This document shows positions 57,701 to 64,000 of a stretch of 64,000 nt of DNA, in pieces. Numbering within the stretch: the first letter of the stretch is position 1; every line of letters starts with the position of its first letter. The stretch spans positions 1 through 64,000 of the forward strand of contig NZ_CAPS01000009.1 of the NCBI RefSeq assembly GCF_000333955.1, written 5' to 3'. Made by a program: the position numbers and the translations under genes. Below the pieces are notes generated by a model. That model saw only the letters and a list, made by a program, of their open reading frames with translations, was not told the DNA's origin and made no database searches. The DNA is from Rhodococcus sp. AW25M09 (lineage in GTDB: Bacteria; Actinomycetota; Actinomycetes; Mycobacteriales; Mycobacteriaceae).

Positions 57701-58639
57701 CGTCACCCCACGTTCCACTCCGATTCGAAGCGGCACGACGTTGGACATCATGCCGGACGAATCCCGCAGCCTCGTGGTCGCTCTGCCGGACACCGGCAAG
57801 CTGAGCATGACGTCATCGGTGTCGGTCATCCGCGCGAGGTACAGCGCGAAGGCAGCAAGAACAACCGGGACGTCGGAGGAGTTGTACCGACGGGCCACTG
57901 CGGCCATGGCGTCGGTGAGGTCTGCGTCCAATACAGCACCTACGCTCACCGTCACACCGGATGGTGGCGTGGGTTCACGGGGGTTGCCGGCAAGGCGCGG
58001 GGCATCGGAGTGCCCGTCCAGCCTGTCGAGCCAGTAGCGCCGGTCGGTGTGATAGCGAGATGAATCTGGATACGCCGCTTCGTAGTCATAGATCTCGCGC
58101 ACACCGACAGCACGGGTCTTCTCCACCTCGGTGTCGGTTATCAGGGCGGTGTAGACCGCTGCAGTGCGTTCCTGCACAGCTATGGCACCGAGCCCATCCA
58201 TCACCACGTGATGTGCACGGCTGTACCAATAGAAGTGGGCTTCGCCGACCTGGATGATTTCGGACGAAATCAATTGGTCACGAACAAGATCGACGGGCCT
58301 GCGATATTGCTCGTCCATGTAGCGCTGAGCGTCTACGACCGCCCGGTCACGGTCTCTGAAATCGCGATAGATCATCGCGTACGGCGCGTCGAAGTCCGGC
58401 CACTGGTACGGCTGACCGTCATGCATCACAATTCGTACGAACGTCGATTCGAGTTGCCTGCATGCAATATCCGTAGCTCGGATCAGCACGGATGGATCGA
58501 CATCGCCCCGAATCTCGACGTACTGCGCGATGGTGAACGGGACATCAGGCGAGAGTTGCTGGGCGAAGTAGATGTTCAGTTGGGCAGCCGACAGGGGAAA
58601 GTGGCCGTCGTCCAACGGCTCACCCGCCTCTGGCGACAC
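48716..58639 (-). CDS. Three-module nonribosomal peptide synthetase 2 (intact)
   Basis: 3,307 residues from GTG 58639, with GGAGGG upstream. Domain order matches NRPS 1: C1 (HHVVMDG near 145), A1 (TSGSTG near 608), T1 (near 978), C2 (HHISVDG near 1163), A2 (near 1621), T2 (near 1987), C3 (HHIALDG near 2163), A3 (near 2630), T3 (near 3008), TE (GWSLGG near 3138, His in HEDML near the end). The TE is intact. C1 is EntF-like; A-domain pocket residues match or nearly match those of NRPS 1. No MbtH gene is in the window. It should make an acyl- or aryl-capped tripeptide and release it by the TE. Confidence 0.95.
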   Translation of the reverse strand: MSPEAGEPLDDGHFPLSAAQLNIYFAQQLSPDVPFTIAQYVEIRGDVDPSVLIRATDIACRQLESTFVRIVMHDGQPYQWPDFDAPYAMIYRDFRDRDRAVVDAQRYMDEQYRRPVDLVRDQLISSEIIQVGEAHFYWYSRAHHVVMDGLGAIAVQERTAAVYTALITDTEVEKTRAVGVREIYDYEAAYPDSSRYHTDRRYWLDRLDGHSDAPRLAGNPREPTPPSGVTVSVGAVLDADLTDAMAAVARRYNSSDVPVVLAAFALYLARMTDTDDVMLSLPVSGRATTRLRDSSGMMSNVVPLRIGVERGVTVEELLRRIQVELTGALRHQRFRVEDMQRAIGVNTNSGGAGRGVFGPTVNIMMYNSTIRLGDVIGEYRVLSSGPIDDMMVNVYPGVAGASTRVDFLGNPANYTAEELATHHRGFLHLLRALVHASDGLTVSDLEVLEAKGQAARPIAHHSATVAPALLPSLMCRGAVVRFGGVDRSGERFVAAAEHVAAQLSTYGARPESRFAIAMERSYESVLAAWSISTAGASFLPFDPHEPAERLTAVLTDAGVTLGLTTRALRHRLPGAVDWVAIEDLLDSAPVPFTRPEVHLDNEAYLIHTSGSTGTPKAVSITHRGLAQLAANVVQRYSVTSSSRVLHLASPVFDASIQEVLAAFAAGTTLVIAPADVYAGPALARFLDIEKITHLVTSPTVLATLDPTDLQGIEVFDVGGEECPPPLRDRFASTERVMLNAYGPTEATVLATLSAPMVPDERVTIGAPLPGVRALVLDTYLRSAPHGGIGELYLGGDQLARGYDGQPGATSTRFIADSGVPGARLYRTGDIVRWAVDGSSLEYLGRRDQQVQLHGRRLELGEIDSVAACLPGVLGAVTVARDDRLALYVTGRIEGLSAHLRANLPAWMVPHHIVVLDTLPMTAGGKVDRRALPTPSATLVAEYVAPRTDTERAVAEVFAEVLDAEEVGRDHSFFELGGDSLSATRVIARLGPGISLVELFTNPTVRAVAAVIDSSIVDEVSLELLDTPVPPRIPLAFAQQRMWFLNQFDTGSPAYNMPVAVRLARSSDSSLVLTALRDVLERHESLRTYFPDDGDGPRQVIRPTADVLTDVPVRTVSEQGLVPAIAALASAGFDVAAEVPIRATVLTIDDTGETVVVLVVHHISVDGWSIDPLVRDFATAYTSRSAGHAPTWPRLPAQYSQYAVWNRATVDSVADGQLRYWISVLHDTDSALAAVPADFPRPASQSMRTAEIPFEIEPRLHAAIRKMARTANSTTFMVVHAAVAAALSRFGGSNRTVIGSPSAGRGHEALDEMVGMFVGTVPLAVTVEPSGSFGDLLDAVRATDLDAFAHSELPFQHIVDAVATDRSLDRHPVFQVMLAFDNAPHRSVEDLPLSVLQVPTHTSEFDLNLVLTETVTGHAESQGIAGQIEYALDLYRGTTVEQFASVVLTILRAAVADSTFVVGDLPLAAAPMVPTAMRSGTLLDVLPDGAGVLDDAVAIDGDERLTYMQLDRRSNRIARLLISHGVGPETLVALSLGRSSEYIVAQWAVAKSGGAFVPVDPQYPAVRREQMLRDISVGFGGSEAHVVWLEEWQADAYSDLPLTDEDRIATLAPAHPAYVIHTSGSTGVPKPVVVTHGGVHALARQTVTRYGVTANSRVLHGYSVNFDAAVLELILAFGARATMVIAPPNVIDGVEMATFLTTHRVTHYLSTPAVLATVPVTSGIETVAVGGDVLGAAVVDEWSPNRLMLNAYGPSEATVVATLTDSLHSGQPVTIGRPLDHVAAVVLDDRLQPVPAGGIGELYLGGVGVARGYRERPAATADRFVAGPGGARLYRTGDLVRTGVSGLLDYRGRRDAQVQIRGVRIELGDIESALLLHPDVSGAVAAVRENRILAWVVGVGEQDAALWLLGRLPLTMVPAAITRIDRIPLTTNGKVDVAALTSPSLIDTDSAAARTLAQEVILGIFADTLGIDEPAVDANFFVLGGDSLAATRAATRIGSALGTRVPLRAMFEAPTAQLLASAIEAMSDDYTPLPTLEHRQDANSYTGLAPSERRIWLQNRFDPASAAYNIAFEVPLPADLELDVLRAAIADVLERHTPLRSVFPATVDGPVTMVVETQTVVSMLGEQHAITSANEGFDLTLEPPIRLTVQTRDDQRVLTVVAHHIALDGLSIGPLARDVDIALTARISGAAPRFTTLAVDYADYRRWQQDVLDAVAAEQLDFWRRTLNGLPDFLDLPTGNPDATVKNTVEASPVPFSVDSGTHADLRALAHRLGATVFVLVHAALAAVLAEASGTQDIAIGTPVSGRSDPALDDLVGMFVGTVVLRTEVVPSNTFEEFVTEVRDRDLDAFAHSDVPFEWVVDAVQPARAVDTHPLFQVLLAVGNIATPTIELGEGATIPRRIDIASTQFDLEFVVEESEAGLTGNLGYSAARFSRGVAVGLADRLALVLTLVAAQPDIRLGSAQFAQVDPAVVAHRDSAAVRYTVATVFEQAARQWPENIAVVDGSHVLTYRELDQQSNALANRLVHGGVRPEHLVAVAVPRSAGFITAVWAVAKTGAGFLPIDPSQPSARIREILDRAAPITGITSGGLGSADNDWAGSDWLTVTDASLDHFEMRHARLDDLAYVVYTSGSTGVPKGVRVTHRGIADLVQSQRDLFEVTPDSRVLQFASPSFDASIFELLLAFGAGARAVIVPAEVYAGRELEALIDRHQVTHACLTPTVLQVTDPESTPSLQVVVMAGEAVNSALLQRWSRARSVFNAYGPTEGTIMSTCTTDLHDWNQHADAMGPVTIGGPIRGFDAAVLDARLRPVVDNVVGELYLGGDGLAEGYLGQPGLTASRFVADPFGEGRLYRTGDLVRWVVRDGLRELEYLGRVDSQVKIRGHRVELSEVEAALLRHPDVQQASVIGHADSLAAYVVGSVDPRVARDFLGTTVPAFMVPRTVTMVDALPMTLSGKVDATKLPTPSVMSSERLAPSSPHELLVHGAFSHVLHVPADHIGIDDNFFDLGGHSLSVVQVMDALGGQLDRRVPVSALLLHPTVAALAAHLEAGTDTSGSEFDVLLPLRANGVGAPVFCVHPAIGIAWSYLSLLSETDRPLYGLQVPGIANGDAAPSSIEEFAARYVREIQTVQAHGPYHVLGWSLGGVIAHAVAALLQADGEEVALLALVDAQLSAPEGAAELDNAEFGVGDLARQLGVNGASFEEVVDQLRRSRSELGFLTVDHLRRMYQPVVDAPSWVASYTPPVFKGEIHYVAARGSRGAQHWTDFVDGGISLHRVDVEHEDMLGEVGARALGRILGLVSASKTQRRRE

Positions 58640-58727
58640 TTGCTGCCCTCCTCGACATCCACGGCCCGACGGCTCTGCTGATTCAGCTCACACGCCACCG
58701 AGCAACGTCGACCCACGTCGCCCGTCT

Positions 58728-58759
58728 ACAAAGTAGTCGACTCGATGTGAATGCTCTAC
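58728..58759 (-). promoter_or_regulatory. Conserved promoter element upstream of NRPS 2
   Basis: The second copy of the 32-bp block, 89-120 bp before the NRPS-2 GTG. Key words ACAAAGTAGTCGAC and TGTGAATGCTCTAC. The reverse reading offers TTCACA, 17 bp, TAGACG as -35/-10. Identity to the NRPS-1 copy is 29 of 32, higher than in the flanking noncoding DNA. Confidence 0.6.
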
Positions 58760-58840
58760 TCGGGTGGAGCCTGCCTTCAGACATTTCATAAAGCGCAGAA
58801 CGGCTCGTCCCCGCGAAGCGATGGGAGGTAAACAACGCTT

Positions 58841-58867
58841 CTAGAACTCGATCTGGACAAGATCTAG
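58841..58867. promoter_or_regulatory. Imperfect palindrome in the NRPS-2/SGNH intergenic region
   Basis: CTAGAACTCGATCTGG and the rest to CTAG form a 27-bp near-palindrome with CTAGA ends. A further TGATC...GATCA repeat lies near 58976-58995. The whole 58640-59071 gap otherwise shows no coding frame I trust. Regulatory function is only suggested by symmetry and position. Confidence 0.25.
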
Positions 58868-59071
58868 GGCTCAGTCACTTTCAGTGCAGGCAAGAAACGT
58901 GGAGTACCTGTCATTCAAAAGAATGATGCCGCAAACCCCAACATCGAGCACTTCGCCGACTTAGGCCGGTAGCGCTGATCGATCTCAGTAGATCAATTCT
59001 CGCGTTATGCGCCCGTCCGGGAGAGCCATTCGGTCGTAGGATCGAATCTGCGCTCGCACGGGTGGTACGGC

Positions 59072-59887
59072 ATGATGTCCCCCATGCCGACACTGCGCCG
59101 ACGTGACTCAAATGCCAACTCCAAGAGGCGAACTATTATCGGCTTGACAGTCGCCGCCCTGGTGCTCGTCCTGGTCGGAGCAGGTGTCTTCTACGACAAA
59201 CAACGCGCAACCACCGCAGACGGGGAGTACGAGTCAACGTTCCAGGCTCCTACGCCTGAACCACCAGCAGCAGCCGGTACCTTTGAAATGCCTGCTGACC
59301 CGCGTCTCTTGATCCTGGGTGATTCGTATACCGAGGGCTACGCGGCCGATCCACTGAGCAACGGGTACGCGTACACCGTTACGAAACAGCTCGGATGGCC
59401 GAGTCAGGTCGATGGAATCGGCGACAGCGGGTTTACCTGGGGCGGAGGACCAGACGGTAACGGTGGCAACGACTACCTCAGCCGCATCAACCGCCGTGCC
59501 GAGGCGGGCGGATTCGCTCCGAACATTCTGCTCTTGCAAGGCGGACAAAGTGACTACCGAGCAGAGTCGACCGAGGTGTACGACAAGGTGCGCCAGACGA
59601 TCGACGCAGCTCGCGCAGCGTGGCCCGACGTCCAGGTGATCATCCTTGGACCGTCACAGCCCCAACCGGGCGGGAACCTTCTCGACCGGGTGGCAACACC
59701 TATGGGTCAGGCAGCATTGTCCACTGGAGCTGCGTTCATTAACCCGATCGCACAACGCTGGCTGACAGAACAGAACAGTGAGGGCTATTCAGCAGCCGAC
59801 GGGACGCAGCTGAACACCGAAGGTCACGTGTACATGGCATCGCGCCTGATCACTGCACTCGGCTGGATCGGTGTCCCGATCGTCTAG
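59072..59887 (+). CDS. Membrane-anchored SGNH hydrolase
   Basis: 271 residues (ATG 59072; 59075 and 59084 are also in frame). One N-terminal transmembrane helix (TIIGLTVAALVLVLVGAGVF), a linker rich in Pro and Ala, then an SGNH/GDSL hydrolase: LILGDSYTEGYA (block I Ser), LQGGQSDYR (block III-like, with Ser where Asn is usual), and DGTQLNTEGHVYMASRL (Asp and His). Such enzymes often de-O-acetylate extracellular polysaccharide. It is divergent from NRPS 2. Confidence 0.85.
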   Translation: MMSPMPTLRRRDSNANSKRRTIIGLTVAALVLVLVGAGVFYDKQRATTADGEYESTFQAPTPEPPAAAGTFEMPADPRLLILGDSYTEGYAADPLSNGYAYTVTKQLGWPSQVDGIGDSGFTWGGGPDGNGGNDYLSRINRRAEAGGFAPNILLLQGGQSDYRAESTEVYDKVRQTIDAARAAWPDVQVIILGPSQPQPGGNLLDRVATPMGQAALSTGAAFINPIAQRWLTEQNSEGYSAADGTQLNTEGHVYMASRLITALGWIGVPIV

Positions 59888-60057
59888 TGGCTACACAACT
59901 GGAAGCACCATCTGGAGAAAATGAGGTCAGCGAGGTCACGAGGAAGTACGGGATCACTGCCTCGACCTCGCCGCCGAGCGTAGGCCATCTGCTGTGCACC
60001 GAGATCAACGCTTGGCGTATCGGATACTACGCTTCGTAGCCGCAGTCTAGATTATCG

Positions 60058-61434
60058 TCATGCACGGCTGATCACCTTCGCGAGCTTGCCGGTTCCCACA
60101 GCTGTCCCTGCTCCCATTGACAGCAAGATGCCAACTGACCACCAGAACGGGACGGCACCGAACGGTGATTCCAGAACCACACCGACAGCGGCGATGGGCA
60201 GGATGGAGACCGCGAGTACCGCGCAGGTGAACAGCAATTCGTTATTACCGATTCGCCTGATGTTGGTCGCTATTCGAAAGGCAGTCGCGAGCAGGACCGC
60301 GGTGACAAGAACGAAGCCGACAATTCCAAACCGTGCGTAAAGGCCGACGAACCAGTTGTGCGGACTTCGCACGTTGGCGTACTGCGTTCCTTGGAGAACT
60401 GCGGCGGAGCCGGATTCGACGATGAAGTTCGGTCCCGGTCCAGCGCCGATCGTCTGCCGTGTCGACGTTTCAGCAGTCCAGTACAGCACCTTGTTCCACG
60501 CCTCGTTGCGGGCGGCGGCGGTACCCACCGCGCTCTTGGCTTCGACAGAAGACGCGCTGGATGAATCGACCGTAGCGATCAGTCGCTGCCCCACTACGGT
60601 GGAGGGCAGGAAGATGACCGCACCGAGAACGAGCGCCCCAGCGACCATGCCGAGCGCAGGACGCATCATCGTCTTGGACTCACGGAGCACGGCGTAGGTC
60701 GCCGCCAGACCCAGGATCACCGACGCAGCGATGGCCAAGTATCCGCCACGCGTATCGAGCCCCGATACAGCCAGGACACACACCGCCAAACCGAATAGCG
60801 AGCTTTTTACCATTCGCCGGAACAGCACGTTCCGGATCAACAGTGCTGTCGTGACACCAATGACTGCGCAGTCGATGTCTGGGCGAACTGTGCCGATCGG
60901 CACTTCCGCACCGGGGAAACGCGGGAATCCCGAGGTGTCGACACCAAGGCCTGCCGCCACGGCCGTCCAGGTGAGGTGGAAGATCAGCGCTCCCCATACG
61001 ACCTTCATCGTGAGTGCCCGAGTTGCCTCGGTGGATCTCGCGAGTGAGGACGCCCCGACGATGCCGATGCCGATATAGACGTAGGGCGCTGCGTCCCGCA
61101 CCCATTCGGCACCGAAATTGCCGACGCTGACCACCAGACGGAGCACGACATAGCCGAACAGGAACCAATACAGCGCTCCTGGTGTAGGGCGCGTGAATCC
61201 GCGCAGGGCGGGTTGCTGCGAGGCGGTGGTCGTCAGGATGTGATGGACGGTGCCACACGCAAGCAGCACGTCAGTCAGATACAGACCGCTTGCACCCGCG
61301 TAGGAACCCCACTTGGTCCCGGCCAGCATCAGTGCGACCGCGAGAGTGCAGGCGACGATGTACGGTGCCCTGACGGGCGCGAGGTCGAAGGACCCGCGCC
61401 GGTTAGACCGGACCGGAGGGTTTGCCAATGACAT
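60058..61434 (-). CDS. O-antigen ligase/Wzy-like polymerase
   Basis: 458 residues with ten or more hydrophobic helices. The periplasmic-type loop contains ARNEAWNKVLYWTAETSTRQ, GAGPGPNFIVES and VRSPHNWFVGLYARFGIVGF, the hallmark of the Wzy_C/O-antigen ligase superfamily. It probably polymerises or ligates lipid-linked repeat units of a surface polysaccharide, working with the Wzz/BY-kinase 12 kb away. It is convergent with the SGNH hydrolase. Confidence 0.88.
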   Translation of the reverse strand: MSLANPPVRSNRRGSFDLAPVRAPYIVACTLAVALMLAGTKWGSYAGASGLYLTDVLLACGTVHHILTTTASQQPALRGFTRPTPGALYWFLFGYVVLRLVVSVGNFGAEWVRDAAPYVYIGIGIVGASSLARSTEATRALTMKVVWGALIFHLTWTAVAAGLGVDTSGFPRFPGAEVPIGTVRPDIDCAVIGVTTALLIRNVLFRRMVKSSLFGLAVCVLAVSGLDTRGGYLAIAASVILGLAATYAVLRESKTMMRPALGMVAGALVLGAVIFLPSTVVGQRLIATVDSSSASSVEAKSAVGTAAARNEAWNKVLYWTAETSTRQTIGAGPGPNFIVESGSAAVLQGTQYANVRSPHNWFVGLYARFGIVGFVLVTAVLLATAFRIATNIRRIGNNELLFTCAVLAVSILPIAAVGVVLESPFGAVPFWWSVGILLSMGAGTAVGTGKLAKVISRA

Positions 61435-61627
61435 GCGTGGGACTCTATCGGGCCGAAGCGGTGGTCACGCGATGTGTTATCTACACAACGCCTGTGAACT
61501 TCGATGCCGCCGAGCGGACTGCTTCGCAGCCGACTTCGTTAGGCCTAAGGCCGTCCGGCAGGATTGGAGTCTAAATACCCCGTGGATCGGCGAAGAACGA
61601 TTTGCATAGGTCAAGGTATCCCCGGCT

Positions 61628-62980
61628 CTAGCACGACGTGGCACCGGACAGTTGCGCGATCCGCTGAATATGCAGCGACCCATCGTCAGTTGTTCGGCGA
61701 GGTGCGGTGCGCGGATTCTGCCCGACCGCTGCGGCGGTCGATGTCAGGAGTCGATGTTGCACAGCCTCGGTCCACGCCTTGTACCGGTTGAGCCATTCCA
61801 CCTGACCCGCAATCGAACCTTCGTTGTGGCCGGTATAGGAGAACGACACGGGTTGCCCGTAGTCGGGTGTCTCTTTCTTTAACCGGGCCGCGTTCGCGTG
61901 GTAGGCCATCGTGGAACTGGAGCGAAAGTTGTTCATCAGCAGCAGGGTCGGTGCGCCGCCGTAACTGGTCGAGTAGTCGACATAGCGTTGCCACAGCGCG
62001 GGCAGGTACGGAGTGATGCACGGCCCGTTCACTCCGTCGCGGATCTGCGTCTCGTTGACGCACCCGTTGGGTGGGGAACCTGCGGACTGCCGGCCTTCGC
62101 CGCCTGCCTCGAAAAGTGCGTTGCCGTGGTGGTGGTGCAACGCCGACCGTGCGCGGCCACAGGACAGTATCGGGCCGACCTGCGTCCAAACGATTCCGTC
62201 GTCGGCGGGTGATATCCACGTCTTGACGGTAATGTTTCCTTCCAAGCCGTGTACAAGTTCAATGGTGGTGCGCAACCACATAGCGGTGCCGCTGACACCA
62301 GTCAACAAGACACTGGGGTAGTAATTGTTTTCGTTGTAGCTGGACCCGTTCGCGGACATCGACAGTGACATCTTGCCGTTGGCTTTGGAGTAGCCACATG
62401 GACAACGGATCCTGCACAAGGATGCCGTTGGTGTCGACGAGGTAGCGAATGGCGAGTGCTCGGTCGCCGCTGCCCGGAGCCCACGAGGAGAGGGCTCGCA
62501 CAGAATGCGGAGGTCAATATTGCCGAAGGTGAACAGTCCTTCGGCGGGGATCGCGGGCTTCCAGCGCAGCGAACCGCCGGTGAGGTCCGCGTAGCGGCTT
62601 CCTGCGGACTTCGCTTGCAGGGTGATCAATTTGCAGTGATCCTCGATGTTCGGATTCCACGTCTTGTCGATCACGTGGAAGTCGCGTAGGCCGCGCCAAT
62701 GGCCTTCGCGAGCAGGATCGAGAATCGTTCGTAGGGGATCGTGGTGCCGTCGCCGTTGTGCAGTGCACCGTTGGAGTCACCCGACGAGTCAACGGAAAAA
62801 GGTGAACGCCGCTGCGCGGCCGATGTCGAGGCTCGGTCGGATCGGGAGCACCGACCAGTCGTTCGTCCCCCATTGACAGCGTCGATCGCGCCGAAGGCTT
62901 CGCCGAACATGTTGAGCATTGACTGATAGGGAGCACTACGATCGACATGAGCGGAGTCGTGCCGCGCCGACCGACGCACG
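61628..62980 (-). pseudogene. Frame-disrupted SGNH hydrolase with LamG-like insertion (phage-tail-type)
   Basis: Pieces of one protein lie in shifting minus-strand frames. First, SVDSSGDSNGALHNGDG (block I Ser) near 62780. Next, VIDKTWNPNIEDH after a frame change near 62675. Then FTFGNIDLRI, WAPGSGDRALAIRYLVDTNG in another frame (about 62505-62400), and back to MSLSMSANGSSYNENNYYPS and WISPADDGIVWTQVG. Finally SFSYTGHNEGSIAGQVEWLN (block III-like GHNE) and GQNPRTAPRRTTDDGSLHIQ (late His block). This order, SGNH with an inserted concanavalin-like domain, is known from phage tail-associated hydrolases. At least three frameshifts make it non-functional, unless the sequence is faulty. Confidence 0.55.
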
Positions 62981-63288
62981 CAGGCAATTGGACAACTTTC
63001 GTCATTCAAACGGCATACGTCCTCGTGTCGTCCGACCGTCACCCTCGAGTAAAAGTCATATGCTCATGTCATCAACTGCCCGCGACCCGACACTGACGGT
63101 CCCTGCCGTCGCGTCATGGGCTACTACTCAGACTTGGCAGATCGCCCCGCCGACCCAATCGGACCTTCAACGCGCTAAATTGAGCCGACCAATGTAGCAT
63201 CTTCGCTGGCGATAGAGCGGAACCATCTCGAAGGCTCGACTGTCTACAACGTGAGATGGACTATCAACGTAAAGGATCGAGACTGGAC

Positions 63289-63858
63289 ATGGAAATCGTA
63301 ACCCAAACCGCCGAACATCCTAAATCTTCTGACTCGACCTCCGCTATCTATAATCAATGGCGTGCTGACATTCGAGCAAACCGGCGGGATCCGAAGGCAA
63401 TTTTCGTCATGACGACTCTCCGATTCACTAAACTCTTGATGGGGAATGGACCATCGTATCGAAAAGTCTCGATACCAGCGCAACTAGCATACAGATTCAT
63501 GACCGAATTCATTCTAGGGTTAGAAATACGACCCAAAACGCGTATCGGTGGAGGTCTGACCATCTTTCACGGATACGGACTTGTTGTTCACGATCATTGC
63601 ATCATTGGGGATAATGTGACACTGAGAAATGGAGTAACTATTGGACAAGCCAATCCCGGTGGCGGCGTACCCACTATCGGAGACAGAGTTCAAATCGGAG
63701 CGAACGCTTCAATCATTGGACAAATCTCGGTAGGCACCAACTCAGTTATTGGTGCTGGATCGGTAGTTGTGAAGAACGTACCGGCGAACTGTGTCGCTGC
63801 TGGGAATCCGGCACGCATAATTCGAACAAACCGAGAAGAAACTACCAGGACTTCATAA
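63289..63858 (+). CDS. Hexapeptide-repeat acyltransferase (serine acetyltransferase/WcaB-like)
   Basis: 189 residues from ATG 63289; the frame is open from 63256. The N-terminal helical region (YNQWRADIRANRRDPKAIFV) and the left-handed beta-helix repeats (IRPKTRIGGGLTIFHGYGLV, VTLRNGVTIGQ, IGDRVQIGANASIIGQISVG, VIGAGSVVVKNVPANCVAAG) are typical of CysE-like acetyltransferases. In a polysaccharide cluster it more likely O-acetylates sugars, as in colanic acid synthesis. Its GC content is clearly lower than the rest, suggesting recent transfer. Its TAA stop overlaps the next start. Confidence 0.85.
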   Translation: MEIVTQTAEHPKSSDSTSAIYNQWRADIRANRRDPKAIFVMTTLRFTKLLMGNGPSYRKVSIPAQLAYRFMTEFILGLEIRPKTRIGGGLTIFHGYGLVVHDHCIIGDNVTLRNGVTIGQANPGGGVPTIGDRVQIGANASIIGQISVGTNSVIGAGSVVVKNVPANCVAAGNPARIIRTNREETTRTS

Positions 63859-64000
63859 TGCCCAGGGTTAGTGTGCTGCTACCGGCAAGAAACGCAGGCT
63901 CGACCCTCGTCACTGCAATCAGGTCGACCCTACTGGCAATGCCTAGGGATAGTGAGCTGGTGGTTTTCGACGATGGAAGTACCGATTCGACCGCCGATGT
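63858..64000 (+). CDS. Family 2 glycosyltransferase, N-terminal part (runs off window)
   Basis: The first 47 residues from ATG 63858 show the GT2 start: RVSVLLPARNAGSTL and VVFDDGSTDSTADV, with the nucleotide-sugar binding DDGSTD motif. The 3' end is outside the window. It overlaps the acetyltransferase stop (TAATG), so the two are co-translated. The low GC of this segment matches the acetyltransferase. It likely adds a sugar to the surface polysaccharide repeat unit. Confidence 0.88.
   Translation, partial: MPRVSVLLPARNAGSTLVTAIRSTLLAMPRDSELVVFDDGSTDSTAD

Overview
The window is high-GC actinobacterial DNA. I infer a mycolate-containing Rhodococcus or close relative. The reasons are two methyltransferases of the mycolic acid cyclopropane synthase family, a DIP1984-type protein, a DUF3556 membrane protein, a DUF1023 hydrolase beside a type VII target-like protein, and a GT87 transferase. 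I saw no rRNA, tRNA, CRISPR array or intact insertion sequence.

Positions 1-32,430 are mostly ordinary chromosome: divergent citrate synthases (one with an N-terminal helix-turn-helix); a CrcB fluoride-exporter pair behind a probable fluoride riboswitch; an acyl-CoA synthetase and PucR regulator; a DUF3556/FAD-oxidoreductase/SDR operon; a MarR/EamA divergent pair; a GT87 transferase; signal peptidase I; small membrane proteins; two PAS-GGDEF proteins; an MFS-ArsR-CopC group; TetR and an AurF-type diiron oxygenase; a VapBC-like toxin-antitoxin; a PAP2 phosphatase; and a type VII target-like/DUF1023/lipoprotein operon.

Positions 31,762-58,759 are the most unusual part. Two long paralogous three-module NRPS genes (C-A-T x3 plus TE, about 3,300 residues each) lie on the minus strand. 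Each is followed at once by a 292-residue mycolic acid cyclopropane synthase-like methyltransferase and, further down, by a paralogous secreted chymotrypsin-fold serine protease. Both NRPS genes carry the same 32-bp upstream element (29 of 32 identical). Copy 1 has a one-base insertion in its TE domain, a frameshift that happens to fuse the frame to the methyltransferase. Copy 2 appears co-transcribed with a Wzz/BY-kinase. A DUF4012 protein lies between the copies.

Positions 58,760-64,000 continue as a surface-polysaccharide region: an SGNH hydrolase, an O-antigen ligase/polymerase-like protein, a frame-disrupted SGNH hydrolase with a LamG-like insertion, then a lower-GC acetyltransferase and a family 2 glycosyltransferase that runs off the window. 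My working hypothesis is that the duplicated NRPS/methyltransferase/protease cassettes make an acyl- or aryl-capped tripeptide whose expression is tied to envelope polysaccharide assembly. The product and the link are inferences; the gene order, motifs and frameshift are visible in the sequence.
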